Part shown: one piece after another, positions 1 through 8,302 of the stretch
Layout of the letters: every line of letters starts with the position of its first letter
Numbering within the stretch: the first letter of the stretch is position 1
Source: Devosia aquimaris
GTDB taxonomy: Bacteria; Pseudomonadota; Alphaproteobacteria; Rhizobiales; Devosiaceae
Direction: 5' to 3'
DNA: 64,000 nt
Assembly: GCF_020169335.1 (NCBI RefSeq)
Contig: NZ_JAIEZN010000001.1
Location: forward strand, 699,426 to 763,425
The notes under the pieces: model-generated
Database searches by the model: none
The model's input: the letters and a program-made list of their open reading frames with translations, nothing else
Told to the model about the DNA's origin: nothing
Made by a program: the position numbers and the translations under genes

Positions 1-478
1 CGTAGATGATCATCGGGATCGATGGCGGCACGATCACGCCGAGCGTGCCCGAGGTGACCACGAGCACAGTCGAGAAGCGCTTGCCGTAGCCATTGGCCGT
101 CAGCAGTGGGATGGCCATGGCGCCGATGGCCGCCACCGTGGCGGGCGATGAGCCCGAGATCGCGCCGAACAGCATGCAGGCGGCAACCGTCGAGATGGCG
201 AGGCCACCGTTGAGGCGGCCCAGAAGGGCATCGGCAAAGTTGAACAGCCGTCGGGCCAGTCCGCCGGCGGTCATGATGTCACCGGCCACCATGAACAGGG
301 GCACAGCCAGAAGCGGAAAGGAATCCAGCGCCGTGACGATCGTGCGGATCACCTGGCTGGGATTGACAGGTGCGCCCAGCCAGCCGGGGACGAACGATGC
401 CAGGCCAATGGCAATGGCAATCGGAACCGTCAGGAACAGCAGGACAATGAATGAGCCCAGGGCAAGTGCGGGATACAT
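1..478 (-). CDS. dctM: TRAP transporter large permease DctM, 3' end outside the window
   Basis: This is the large membrane subunit of a tripartite (TRAP) transporter, which imports organic or sugar acids using a sodium or proton gradient. The visible 159 residues start MYPALALGSFIVLL and contain hydrophobic helices plus the conserved stretches FPLLAVPLFMVAGDIM, FGAISGSSPATVAAIG and GTLGVIVPPSIPMIIY, which are hallmarks of the DctM family. The gene runs off the left edge, so about two thirds of the usual ~430 residues is missing here. Its ATG shares one base with the dctQ stop codon (TGATG at 476-480), so the two subunits are translationally coupled. The periplasmic binding protein DctP is not in the window. 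Substrate is unknown; the neighbouring dehydrogenase and aldolase suggest a sugar acid. Confidence 0.93.
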   Translation of the reverse strand, partial: MYPALALGSFIVLLFLTVPIAIAIGLASFVPGWLGAPVNPSQVIRTIVTALDSFPLLAVPLFMVAGDIMTAGGLARRLFNFADALLGRLNGGLAISTVAACMLFGAISGSSPATVAAIGAMAIPLLTANGYGKRFSTVLVVTSGTLGVIVPPSIPMIIY

Positions 479-1020
479 CAGCGGCCAGCCTTTTCTTGCA
501 GTTCAGACGCGATCGCGGTGGTTTCCACAGTCTCGGGCTCTGGCGCGGCAAGGCCGTAGCGAAACTGCAGGTAGAGCTGCTGGATGGCGCGCAGGATCGA
601 CGCCGCGGCGCCGACCGGCAGTGCCAGATAGACCCACCAGATCGGTATCTCGAGAGACGGTGACAGTTGGTTCATCTGCTGCACGCGCAGCACAAAGGGG
701 ACCGAGTAGACGATGATGACGATGCCGAACCCGATAATGCCGGCCATCGAGATTATGCGGAACAGGCCGATCGAGCGTGGCCCGAAGAGCACTGGCGCGA
801 AGTCCACGATGATGTGGCGCGATTCCCGAACCGCCAGGCTGGTGCCGATCATCGTGCACCACACCAGCAGGTAGCGGGCCAGTTCCTCGGCCCAGACGAG
901 CGGACTGTTCAGCACGTAGCGCATGAAGACCTGCACCACCAGCACCACGGAGATCGTGATCAGTATGGCTGTGAGCAGGTATTTCTCGCTCTTCTGGTCG
1001 ATGAATCTCAGAACCGGCAT
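478..1020 (-). CDS. dctQ: TRAP transporter small permease DctQ
   Basis: This is the 180-residue small membrane subunit of the TRAP transporter, which pairs with DctM in the inner membrane. Four hydrophobic segments are visible at about residues 14-35, 45-65, 86-108 and 125-147. The segment MRYVLNSPLVWAEELARYLLVW matches the conserved DctQ signature, shown here by the N-S-P-x-x-W-A-E-E core. Length is typical of the family. The gene lies 17 bases downstream of the hydroxyacid dehydrogenase and overlaps dctM by one base, so all four minus-strand genes from 3036 to 1 read as one operon. The family assignment is firm; the transported compound cannot be read from this subunit. Confidence 0.92.
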   Translation of the reverse strand: MPVLRFIDQKSEKYLLTAILITISVVLVVQVFMRYVLNSPLVWAEELARYLLVWCTMIGTSLAVRESRHIIVDFAPVLFGPRSIGLFRIISMAGIIGFGIVIIVYSVPFVLRVQQMNQLSPSLEIPIWWVYLALPVGAAASILRAIQQLYLQFRYGLAAPEPETVETTAIASELQEKAGR

Positions 1021-1037
1021 GGTTGTGTACCTATCGC

Positions 1038-1997
1038 TCAGAGGAGGTTGCGTGGCGTGCGCCCATCGAGCGCGTCGATCACGGCCTGGGCGGTCAGGAC
1101 GCCGATGCTGCTGTAGGTCTCATAGGTTTCGGCCGCCGTATGGGGCGTGGTCACTATGCCCGGGGTGTGGAACAGCGGATTGGCCGGATCGCTCGGTTCA
1201 CGTTCGTAGACGTCAATGGCCGCGCCACGCAGCTTGCCACTGTCGAGCGCCACCTTGAGTGCGCTTTCATCCACCAGCGCCCCGCGGGCCGTATTGATGA
1301 AATAGGCCCCGTCCTTCATGCGGCTGAAGCTGGCTGCGTTCATGTAGTGGCGCGTCTCGGGCAGGCTGGGCAGCATCGTGCAGACGATGTCGGACTGGGT
1401 GAGCACGACCTCGGCATCCACCAGTGTCACGTTCAACGCGGCTGCCGCGTCGGCATTGGGAAACTTGTCATAGGCGATGACGGTCACGTCAAAGCCGCTG
1501 AGCTTTTTCGCGATCTTCTGGGCGATATTGCCAAAGCCCAGGATGCCTACCGTGCGCCCGACCAGTTCCTCGCCGACAAAGCGGTCCCAGCCGCCCTTGC
1601 GGGTCGACGCATGCAGGTCGGCAATGCCGCGCATGGCGGCAATGATCAGCCCGATGGTCAGTTCCGCCACGGCATTGGCATTGCCGCCGGCTGCATTGGT
1701 CACCTTGATACCGCGGGCCCGGGCCGCTTCGATGTCGATATTGTCGACACCCACGCCGAAGCGCGAAATCACCTTGAGCTGCGGCGCTATGGCGAACACG
1801 GCCTCGTTCCAGGTGTCGACCCCGGCCACGACAGCGTCCACCGTGCCGATGCGCTCAGACAGCTCATCAAAGGTCATTGGTCGGCCGAAGTCGTTTTCGA
1901 TCACGCGACAGTCATGCGCCTCCAGCAGGGCTTTGCCCTGGCTGCACAGGCGCGAGTAGTTCGTGGCGGTTACCAATACGGTACGGGTCAAAATCAT
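1038..1997 (-). CDS. D-isomer-specific 2-hydroxyacid dehydrogenase (phosphoglycerate dehydrogenase-like)
   Basis: This is a 319-residue NAD(P)-dependent oxidoreductase of the D-2-hydroxyacid dehydrogenase family, interconverting a 2-hydroxy acid and a 2-oxo acid in the cytoplasm. The Rossmann motif is GILGFGNIA near residue 150. The catalytic Arg lies in NTARGALVD, the Glu in VYEREP and the His in TPHTAAE, giving the complete R-E-H triad. A TGAGGAA Shine-Dalgarno lies directly before the ATG. It sits between a DapA-like aldolase and the TRAP permease genes, so it probably works on the imported substrate or a breakdown product. It lacks the C-terminal ACT domain of long SerA proteins, so a catabolic role is more likely than serine synthesis. 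Confidence 0.88.
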   Translation of the reverse strand: MILTRTVLVTATNYSRLCSQGKALLEAHDCRVIENDFGRPMTFDELSERIGTVDAVVAGVDTWNEAVFAIAPQLKVISRFGVGVDNIDIEAARARGIKVTNAAGGNANAVAELTIGLIIAAMRGIADLHASTRKGGWDRFVGEELVGRTVGILGFGNIAQKIAKKLSGFDVTVIAYDKFPNADAAAALNVTLVDAEVVLTQSDIVCTMLPSLPETRHYMNAASFSRMKDGAYFINTARGALVDESALKVALDSGKLRGAAIDVYEREPSDPANPLFHTPGIVTTPHTAAETYETYSSIGVLTAQAVIDALDGRTPRNLL

Positions 1998-2049
1998 TTC
2001 CTCAGACGATTCTGGGGGCGGGCCGGATGCGTATCCGGCCCGCCCGGGC

Positions 2050-3036
2050 CTATTCCAGGCCGATCAGTTGCTTGCAGCGCGCGGCCAGGCTCTGCATCTG
2101 CGCCACCGTGGTGGGGAAATGCAGGGCGTCGTAGCTGCCGATGGGGCGGCTGCGGCAGATGCGGCTCTCGAAGGTGCCGATCTGCATGTGGTAATCCTTG
2201 GCGTTCACCGGATAGTCGAGATATTCCGACAGCGCGCCCAGCGTCAGGATTTCCGACAGCACGGCGGCCTTGTCCGGAGCCTTGCTCCAATTCTCGACCA
2301 GCCAGACGTAGAGCGCGGGATGGAAATTGGCCATCACGCCCGAATAGCCGTGTCCGCCGGCCTTGAGCGTATCGAGCAGGGTCTGCGCGTTGGCATTGAG
2401 CAGGTGCAGTCGGCTGCCTTCGATCAGCTTGATGCGGCGCCGGATGGTCTCGATATTGCAGCACGTGTCCTTGACGAAGGTGAAGCGGTCCGACTTGGCA
2501 CACCACTCCACCGCCGCGTCAGACAGCAGGCGCTTATAGGGGTAGGGGCATTCATAGACGCCCATCGTGATCGGCGCCGGCACGGCGTCGGTCAGGCGCT
2601 GCAGCCAATCCAGCGCCATGGCGTCGGACTGGTCCGCCGTGGCGAGGCGGTTCGAAATCAGGATCACGCTGTCCACGCCAGTGTCGGCAATGGCTGAGAT
2701 CTGTTCGACCTGATGGGCAAAGGTGTCGGCCGTATGGCCCGACGCCACCACGGGCACGCGCCCATCGGCATACTCGACGATGAAGCGGGTCAGTTGCACC
2801 GACTCGGCGTCGGACAGGAAGAACATCTCGCTCGATTGGCAGTTTGCGAACAACCCGTGCACGCCATTGGCGACATACCAGTCGATCAGTCGCTCCAGCG
2901 ACCGCCAGTCGATTTCGAGGTTCTCCCGGAACGGAGTGAGCATCACCGGCCAGATGCCGGAGTGGCGGTCAAGTTCAGCAGCAGTAGCGGTCACCAGGTC
3001 ATACCTTCTTTGCGTCAAAACTGGCGCGGAGACCAT
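2050..3036 (-). CDS. DapA/NanA-family class I aldolase or dehydratase
   Basis: This is a 328-residue TIM-barrel protein of the dihydrodipicolinate synthase / N-acetylneuraminate lyase family. Members form a Schiff base with a 2-oxo acid and carry out aldol cleavage or dehydration. The Schiff-base lysine is in FTFVKDTCCN and the catalytic tyrosine in GVYECPYPYK. The N-terminal GIWPVMLTPFRENLEIDW corresponds to the family G-x-x-P-A-x-x-T-P-F motif. The ATG at 3036 is preferred over a GTG three bases upstream. It is the first gene of the TRAP operon and divergent from a LacI regulator, which fits sugar-acid catabolism (for example a keto-deoxy sugar acid aldolase or dehydratase). True lysine-pathway DapA is unlikely in this context. 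The exact substrate cannot be assigned. Confidence 0.85.
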   Translation of the reverse strand: MVSAPVLTQRRYDLVTATAAELDRHSGIWPVMLTPFRENLEIDWRSLERLIDWYVANGVHGLFANCQSSEMFFLSDAESVQLTRFIVEYADGRVPVVASGHTADTFAHQVEQISAIADTGVDSVILISNRLATADQSDAMALDWLQRLTDAVPAPITMGVYECPYPYKRLLSDAAVEWCAKSDRFTFVKDTCCNIETIRRRIKLIEGSRLHLLNANAQTLLDTLKAGGHGYSGVMANFHPALYVWLVENWSKAPDKAAVLSEILTLGALSEYLDYPVNAKDYHMQIGTFESRICRSRPIGSYDALHFPTTVAQMQSLAARCKQLIGLE

Positions 3037-3131
3037 CACGACCGCTCTCGCAAGAGAGTGGTTGCTGCAGGGTCACGGACGTGCGCAATCGCGCCCGGAA
3101 ATGAGCCCTGATGTCGAGATTTCTCCTCACC

Positions 3132-3173
3132 CGCTAAAGCTTGCTCACACAAGTTAGCAAAGGACATTTAGCG
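3132..3173. promoter_or_regulatory. Operator-like palindromes between the DapA-like operon and the LacI regulator
   Basis: Two inverted repeats overlap here. The inner one is TTGCT (3141-3145) with AGCAA (3156-3160). The outer one is CGCTAAA (3132-3138) with TTTAGCG (3167-3173). The two centres differ by two bases, so they may be two staggered sites. TTAGC also recurs at 3154 and 3168. LacI-type regulators bind such palindromes and usually act on the divergent operon. The site lies about 100 bases upstream of the DapA-like gene and 180 upstream of the regulator. This is inference from position and symmetry only. The rest of 3037-3350 holds no gene I can support. Confidence 0.4.
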
Positions 3174-3350
3174 AAATTGGCGCGTCAGGACAAGGGGGTG
3201 GACGCGCATGCTCCACCCGGTGGATATCTGCCGGGCCTGGCAGTCGGCGTCTGTTGCCAAGGACTTGTCGGGCCAATACAAATTTGCTCGGGCGCGCTCG
3301 GCGCAAGGTCGGCCATACTGGCAGCCACCAATGGGGAAGACCGCCGCTTC

Positions 3351-4355
3351 ATGGCAAAGACGATCAAGGAAATTGCGCGCGACACGGGCTATTCGCGCAC
3401 CACGGTCACGCTGGTGATCAACGGCAAGTCCGATGACTACCGCATCAGCCCCAAGGCGCGCGCGATCATCGAGGCCTATGTCGCCGAGCATGGCTATCGC
3501 TACAATCAGGCGGCGCGCAGCCTGAAGCTGGCGCGCAGCCATACTGTGGGCCTTATCGTTCCCGACATCGCCAATGCCTTCTTCGCGCGTCTGGCCGCTG
3601 CGCTCGAGCAGCTCTGCCGTCGACAGGGCTTTATCCTGGTCACCACCTCAACCGCGGAAAGCCCGGAAGTGGAACGCCTGGCGCTCGAGAATTTTGCCGC
3701 CCGCGGAGTTGATGGCGTGATTCTCACCCCCTGCGAACCGCGCCGCAGCCTGCCCGCAGGCGGCCGCAAGGCGGAAATGCCGATCGTCCAGATTGACCGG
3801 CGCTTTGAGGGCGATGACGGCTTTGTCGTCACCAGCAATCACTTTGTCAGCGCAGAGACCGTCACCGGACGGCTCATTGCTGCGGGCGCCCGAGAGATCA
3901 CCTTCCTCACCGGCAGTCCGGCAAACCCGACAACACTGCAGCGTATCCGTGGCTTTGAAAGCGCAACCGCACAGCTACCTGACGCCGCTACGCGCTTTTC
4001 GGTGCGCTCGTCCGACCAGGATACCGAAGAGGGGGGCTATGCCCTCGTGGAAGCCTTGCTCGATAGCCGCGGCACCTTGCCCGACGGGTTGATCTTTGGC
4101 TCTTTGCTGATCTTTCATGGCGCCATGCGGGCCATCCGCACGCGGCTGGGCGCCATTCCGCCCGGCCTGCTCGCGGGGACCTTCGCCTATTCTGCCATCA
4201 TTGAATACTTGCCAAACCCGGTCTTTGTCATACGCCAGGACGAGCGCGGCCTGGCCGATCATGCCTTTGCCACGCTCGCGCAATTGATCCGCAAGGAAAC
4301 CCCGGCTGACGTGCTGACCTATGTCGACACGGATCTGGTCGCCTACCGCGCGTGA
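3351..4355 (+). CDS. LacI-family transcriptional regulator
   Basis: This is a 334-residue cytoplasmic regulator with an N-terminal LacI helix-turn-helix (residues 1-50) and a periplasmic-binding-protein-like sensor domain. The DNA-binding part reads MAKTIKEIARDTGYSRTTVT, followed by the hinge region ARSLKLARSHTVGLIVPDI at about residues 55-73. The open frame extends 70 codons upstream, but those residues do not resemble the family, and GGGGAAGA lies 11 bases before this ATG, so 3351 is chosen. The gene is divergent from the TRAP/dehydrogenase/aldolase operon and likely represses it in response to a sugar-type ligand. It ends four bases from the stop of the convergent methyltransferase gene. 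Confidence 0.9.
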   Translation: MAKTIKEIARDTGYSRTTVTLVINGKSDDYRISPKARAIIEAYVAEHGYRYNQAARSLKLARSHTVGLIVPDIANAFFARLAAALEQLCRRQGFILVTTSTAESPEVERLALENFAARGVDGVILTPCEPRRSLPAGGRKAEMPIVQIDRRFEGDDGFVVTSNHFVSAETVTGRLIAAGAREITFLTGSPANPTTLQRIRGFESATAQLPDAATRFSVRSSDQDTEEGGYALVEALLDSRGTLPDGLIFGSLLIFHGAMRAIRTRLGAIPPGLLAGTFAYSAIIEYLPNPVFVIRQDERGLADHAFATLAQLIRKETPADVLTYVDTDLVAYRA

Positions 4356-4359
4356 ACCG

Positions 4360-5145
4360 TCAGCCCGGCTTGCGCGCGCAGATGGCGAACCGCTCTGACG
4401 CCAGGCGCTCCGCGCCGCGCCAGAAGCTGCTCTTGCGCGCTTGCGCCCAGTGGATGTCCCACATGCGGCGGTCGACCTCGATCTCGACAAAGCCGGCCGC
4501 CTCCAGCAGCGCCACCACCGCCTCGGCCGGCATGCCGTCGCGGAAATAGACCTGCTGGCGGATGCGCCGGTTGCGCTCCATCATCTCGGGCGACATATGG
4601 CCCTTCGCCGGCGCCCGCCCCAGCAGGCGGTCGACCTGCTTGTGCAGCTGCGCCACCCAGTTGCGCTGGCCCATATTGCCATCCACGATCAGCAGGCGCC
4701 CGCCAGGCTGCAGCAGCCGGTGCCATTCGGCAAAGGCGGCGGGCACATCCACCAGCGTCCACACCAGGTGGCGATTGGTGATGGCGTAATAGCTGCCATC
4801 CGGCTCGCCCGTGCGCTCGGCGTCGCGCATGATGAAGCGGATGTCCGTGCCGCGTTTGCGCGCCTTGGCGCGCGCCTGCTCCAGCATGGCCTCTGACCAG
4901 TCGAGCCCCGTCACGGCAAAGCCCATGTCGTGCATCAGGTGCGAGATCACCGCCGTGCCGCAGGCCAGGTCGAGCAGGGGCCGTCCATGGCCATCGCCCA
5001 GGTGTTTGCGGATCAGCCGGTGCCAGCCGCGGCGCTCGCTTTCGCTGAACACCTCATGGCCCACGCTCTGATCGAATGTGGCGGCCCGTTCGGACCAGAA
5101 CTCGCGGATTTCGTCGCGGATGGAATAGTTGCTCAGCTCGCTCAT
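4360..5145 (-). CDS. Class I SAM-dependent methyltransferase
   Basis: This is a 261-residue cytoplasmic methyltransferase with the class I Rossmann fold. Motif I is LLDLACGTAVISHLM at about residues 57-71, the acidic loop is VTGLDWSEAMLEQA, and LLQPGGRLLIVDG near residue 145 matches the post-IV region of the methyltransferase 11 group. The N-terminal helix IREFWSERAATFDQSVGHE is typical of small-molecule methyltransferases. The acceptor is unknown. The gene is divergent from an iron-complex ABC transporter and shares with it a spacer containing an Irr-box-like palindrome, so a role in handling a metal chelate or its ligand is possible. That link is inferred from position alone. Confidence 0.85.
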   Translation of the reverse strand: MSELSNYSIRDEIREFWSERAATFDQSVGHEVFSESERRGWHRLIRKHLGDGHGRPLLDLACGTAVISHLMHDMGFAVTGLDWSEAMLEQARAKARKRGTDIRFIMRDAERTGEPDGSYYAITNRHLVWTLVDVPAAFAEWHRLLQPGGRLLIVDGNMGQRNWVAQLHKQVDRLLGRAPAKGHMSPEMMERNRRIRQQVYFRDGMPAEAVVALLEAAGFVEIEVDRRMWDIHWAQARKSSFWRGAERLASERFAICARKPG

Positions 5146-5170
5146 TGCCTGACCTGGTGACGCCTAATTG

Positions 5171-5187
5171 TTTGGAATTGCTCTAAA
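5171..5187. promoter_or_regulatory. Irr-box-like palindrome ahead of the iron ABC operon
   Basis: The sequence TTTGGAATTGCTCTAAA agrees at 12 of 14 defined positions with the iron-control element bound by Irr in Hyphomicrobiales, as I recall it (TTTAGAA-N3-TTCTAAA). It sits in the 111-base spacer between the methyltransferase and the ABC substrate-binding protein, about 70 bases upstream of the transporter start. This suits a regulator that responds to heme or iron status. The consensus is from memory and no binding score was computed. Confidence 0.4.
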
Positions 5188-5256
5188 AGATAATTCTTGA
5201 TTCCGATTGTCATATTTCATAGGTCGAGGTGTCTTTCAATCCCGGAGTGCATGGCA

Positions 5257-6399
5257 ATGTCCATTCGCAAGCTCGCCCTGGCCGCCTTGGCCGGGACCGT
5301 TATCCTCATGCCTGGCGTCAGCTGGGCCGACCCCTTCACCGTCACTGATGTCGCCGGCCGCCAGGTCAGCTTCGATGGTCCGGTGGACCGCGTCATCCTG
5401 GGCGAGGGGCGCCTGCTCTATACGCTGGCGGCGCTCGAGACGGAGAACCCGTTTGCTCATGTTGTGGGCTGGCGCAACGACCTGATGACCACCGATTTCA
5501 CCGGCTATTCCACCTATGTGGCAGCCTTCCCCGAAGCGGCCGACATCCCGTTCCTGGGCAATCTCACCGATGGCACGCTGCAGACCGAGACCGTCGTCGA
5601 CCTGAACCCCGACGTGCTGATCCTCACCATCGGCTCGCAGAAGGCAGCCGAAGAGGTCAAGCTCGAGCAGATGCTGGAGCAGGTTGGCGTCAAGCTGGTC
5701 TATGTCGACTTCCGCGAGCACATCATCGAGAACACCGAGCCGAGCCTGAAGCTCCTCGGCCAGCTCTTCGACAAGTCCGATCGCGCCCAGGAGATCATCG
5801 ATTTCTGGGACGCCCAGACCGCTCGCGTCACCGACGTTCTCGATCGCGAAAAGCCGGAAAAGCCGCTGGTCTTCATGTATCGCGCCGCCGGTCTCGGGGA
5901 TTGCTGCGGCACCTTCGGCAATGACAATTACGGCAAGATGGTCGAACTCGCCGGAGGCACCAATCTGGGGTCGGAATTTCTGCCGGGCTACACCGGCACC
6001 ATCAACCCCGAGCAGGTCATTGCCTCCAATCCTGACGTGATCGTGGTCACCGGTTCGGACTGGTCCAAGCTCGAAAGCGCCGGCCCCAACCCGTCCTTCG
6101 TCAATGTTGGCCCCGGTGCGGCCCAATCCGCCGAAGGCAGCCGCGCGGCCCTCGCCAAGCTGATGGAACAGCCCGCCTTTACTGACGCCAAGGCGGTCAA
6201 GGACAATCAGGTCTATGCCATCTGGCACCAGTTCTATGCCAGCCCGTACCAGTTCGTGCCGATCCAGGTGATGGCCAAGTGGTTCCATCCCGACCTGTTC
6301 GCCGATCTCGATCCGGAAGCCACTTTCAAGGAATTCCACGACAAGTTCCTGCCCGTTCCCTACCAGCCCGGCTATTGGCTGGCCCTGAACGCCGAGTAA
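5257..6399 (+). CDS. Iron-complex/cobalamin-type ABC transporter substrate-binding protein
   Basis: This is a periplasmic binding protein of the FecB/BtuF class (TroA-like fold) that delivers a ferric siderophore, heme or corrinoid to the permease. A signal peptide covers about residues 1-24 and ends VSWA before DP. The mature protein starts FTVTDVAGRQVSFDGPVDRVI, typical of the class, and contains the family block INPEQVIASNPDVIVVTG. An in-frame ATG also lies at 5251, but GGAG at 5244-5247 is spaced correctly only for 5257, so that start is chosen (380 residues). It is the first gene of a three-gene operon with permease and ATPase. An iron chelate is the likeliest cargo given the Irr-like box. 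The cargo itself cannot be read from the sequence. Confidence 0.88.
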   Translation: MSIRKLALAALAGTVILMPGVSWADPFTVTDVAGRQVSFDGPVDRVILGEGRLLYTLAALETENPFAHVVGWRNDLMTTDFTGYSTYVAAFPEAADIPFLGNLTDGTLQTETVVDLNPDVLILTIGSQKAAEEVKLEQMLEQVGVKLVYVDFREHIIENTEPSLKLLGQLFDKSDRAQEIIDFWDAQTARVTDVLDREKPEKPLVFMYRAAGLGDCCGTFGNDNYGKMVELAGGTNLGSEFLPGYTGTINPEQVIASNPDVIVVTGSDWSKLESAGPNPSFVNVGPGAAQSAEGSRAALAKLMEQPAFTDAKAVKDNQVYAIWHQFYASPYQFVPIQVMAKWFHPDLFADLDPEATFKEFHDKFLPVPYQPGYWLALNAE

Positions 6400-6404
6400 C
6401 ACCC

Positions 6405-7472
6405 ATGGCCACGGCATCCATCGCCGAAGGTGCCGCAGAGGGGCGCGGTGTTTACCGCGCCCTGGCCTGGCGTCGCCTTCTCATCATCACCGGGCTCACA
6501 CTGGCCCTCCTGGTGTCCTTCACCGTCGATATCGCCTGGGGCCCGGCCCGCTACGCCCTGGGCGATGTCGTGGCTGCCATCGTTTCGCCTGGCTCCGTCA
6601 CCGACAAGATCCGCGTCGTCGTGTGGGATATTCGCATGCCCATGGCGCTGATGGCTGTCATCACCGGCGCTGCTTTGTCGCTGGCCGGCGCCCAGATGCA
6701 GACCATCCTCGCCAATCCTTTGGCCAGCCCCTTCACCCTGGGCATATCCGCCGCGGCCAGTTTCGGCGCTGCGCTGGCCCTGGTGCTGGGCGTGTCGCTC
6801 GTGCCCTTCGCCGGCATCTTCATGGTGCCCTTGAACGCCTTTGCCATGGCGCTGGTGGCGACGCTGATCATCCACTTCATCTCCCAGGCGCGCGGCGTCA
6901 CGGTGCAGACCGTGGTGCTGCTCGGCATTGCCCTGGTTTTCACCTTCAATGCGATGCTGGCGTTCCTGCAATATCTGGCCACCGAGCAGGCGCTGCAGAG
7001 CGTGGTGTTCTGGACCATGGGCAGCCTCACCAAGGCCACCTGGGAAAAGATCTGGATCACCCTGGCCGTCCTGGTCTTCGCCATTCCGCTGTTTGCCCGC
7101 CACGCCTGGGCGCTCACGGCCATCCGCCTGGGCGAGGACAAGGCCGCCAGCTTCGGCGTCAATGTCCGCCGCATCCGGCTTGAGACCATGCTGATCGTCG
7201 CCCTTCTGGCCGCCGTGCCGGTGAGCTTTGTCGGCACCATCGGCTTTGTCGGCCTGGTCGGGCCTCACATTGCCCGCATGGTGGTGGGCGAGGATCAGCG
7301 CTTCTTCCTGCCCACGGCGATCCTGTGTGGCGCACTGATCCTCTCGGTCACCTCGGTGGTGTCCAAATCCATCTTGCCCGGCGTGGTCTTTCCCATCGGC
7401 ATCATCACCGCGCTGGTGGGCGTGCCGTTCTTCTTTTCTCTCATCATCTCCAATGTGAGGCGGTCATGGTAA
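6405..7472 (+). CDS. FecCD-family ABC transporter permease
   Basis: This is a 355-residue inner-membrane permease of the FecCD/BtuC family with about nine to ten hydrophobic helices. Family blocks visible are WDIRMPMALMAVITGAALSLAG, AQMQTILANPLASPFTLGIS (the conserved Q-x-x-x-x-N-P-L-A-x-P-x-x-L-G-I signature) and FVGTIGFVGLVGPHIAR near residue 280, which holds the loop contacting the ATPase. The ATG at 6405 is five bases after the binding-protein stop; the frame is open further upstream but only through that gene. It overlaps the ATPase gene by seven bases. The transporter would have two copies of this subunit, since only one permease gene is present. Confidence 0.93.
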   Translation: MATASIAEGAAEGRGVYRALAWRRLLIITGLTLALLVSFTVDIAWGPARYALGDVVAAIVSPGSVTDKIRVVVWDIRMPMALMAVITGAALSLAGAQMQTILANPLASPFTLGISAAASFGAALALVLGVSLVPFAGIFMVPLNAFAMALVATLIIHFISQARGVTVQTVVLLGIALVFTFNAMLAFLQYLATEQALQSVVFWTMGSLTKATWEKIWITLAVLVFAIPLFARHAWALTAIRLGEDKAASFGVNVRRIRLETMLIVALLAAVPVSFVGTIGFVGLVGPHIARMVVGEDQRFFLPTAILCGALILSVTSVVSKSILPGVVFPIGIITALVGVPFFFSLIISNVRRSW

Positions 7473-8293
7473 GCATCGCTCTGGACAACCTTGGCGCCTA
7501 CTACGGCCGGCGGCTGACCGTTTCGGCAATCTCGACGCCCGTGTTCAGTGGCGGCGACGTGGTGGCAGTCATCGGCCCCAATGCGGCTGGCAAATCCACC
7601 CTGTTCAAGCGCATCGCCGGCCTGCTGCGCGGCCCCGGCCGCGTCGCCGTCACCGGCACCGACAAGGGCAAGCGCGCCATCAGCTACATGCCGCAGGACA
7701 CTTCGGCCAATGCGGTTCTGACGGTCTATGAATCCATCCTGCTGGCGCGCAAGCAGGGCGGCGGCTGGGCGGTGGGCGATGACGATCTGGCGCTGATCGA
7801 TGGCGTCATGTCCGCCATCGACATCAATCCCATCGCCTTCCGCAACCTGGGCGAACTCAGCGGCGGCCAACGCCAGCTGGTCAGCATCGCCCAGGCCCTC
7901 GTGCGCGAGCCCGACATCCTGCTGATGGACGAGCCGACCAGCGCGCTCGACCTGCACCGGCAGATGGAAGTGCTGTCCTTCATGCGCGGCGTGGCGCGCG
8001 AACGCGGCATGATCGTCTTCATCGCCATCCATGACCTCAATCAGGCCATGCGCTTTGCCGACCATGCCATGGTCATCGAGGACGGTCGCCTGCGCGGCGT
8101 GGGCCGCACGGCCGATGTCATCACCACCGCGCTCTTGCGCGACGTCTATCGCATCGAGGCCCGCATCGAGACCTGCTCACGCGGCCTTGCTCAGGTCATC
8201 GTCGATGGCGTCAGCCCCAAGCTGGCCGGGGCAGGGCGCGTTGCACCTGCCCTGGCCGAGGCCGAGCTGACCCCGGCCCTGGCGGCGCAATAG
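7466..8293 (+). CDS. FecE/BtuD-type ABC transporter ATP-binding protein
   Basis: This is a 275-residue cytoplasmic ATPase that powers the FecCD-type importer. Walker A is GPNAAGKST at about residue 34, the signature is LSGGQRQLVSIAQAL, Walker B is DILLMDEPTSALDL and the H-loop is IAIHDLNQAMRF. The family usually has A-G-K-S-T after GPNG; here the residue is Ala, which is tolerated. The ATG lies inside the end of the permease gene (ATGGTAA), so the two are coupled. Downstream, its stop is ten bases from the stop of the convergent dehydratase gene, leaving no room for a separate terminator on each strand. Confidence 0.94.
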   Translation: MVSIALDNLGAYYGRRLTVSAISTPVFSGGDVVAVIGPNAAGKSTLFKRIAGLLRGPGRVAVTGTDKGKRAISYMPQDTSANAVLTVYESILLARKQGGGWAVGDDDLALIDGVMSAIDINPIAFRNLGELSGGQRQLVSIAQALVREPDILLMDEPTSALDLHRQMEVLSFMRGVARERGMIVFIAIHDLNQAMRFADHAMVIEDGRLRGVGRTADVITTALLRDVYRIEARIETCSRGLAQVIVDGVSPKLAGAGRVAPALAEAELTPALAAQ

Positions 8294-8302
8294 GCCGGGC
8301 GC

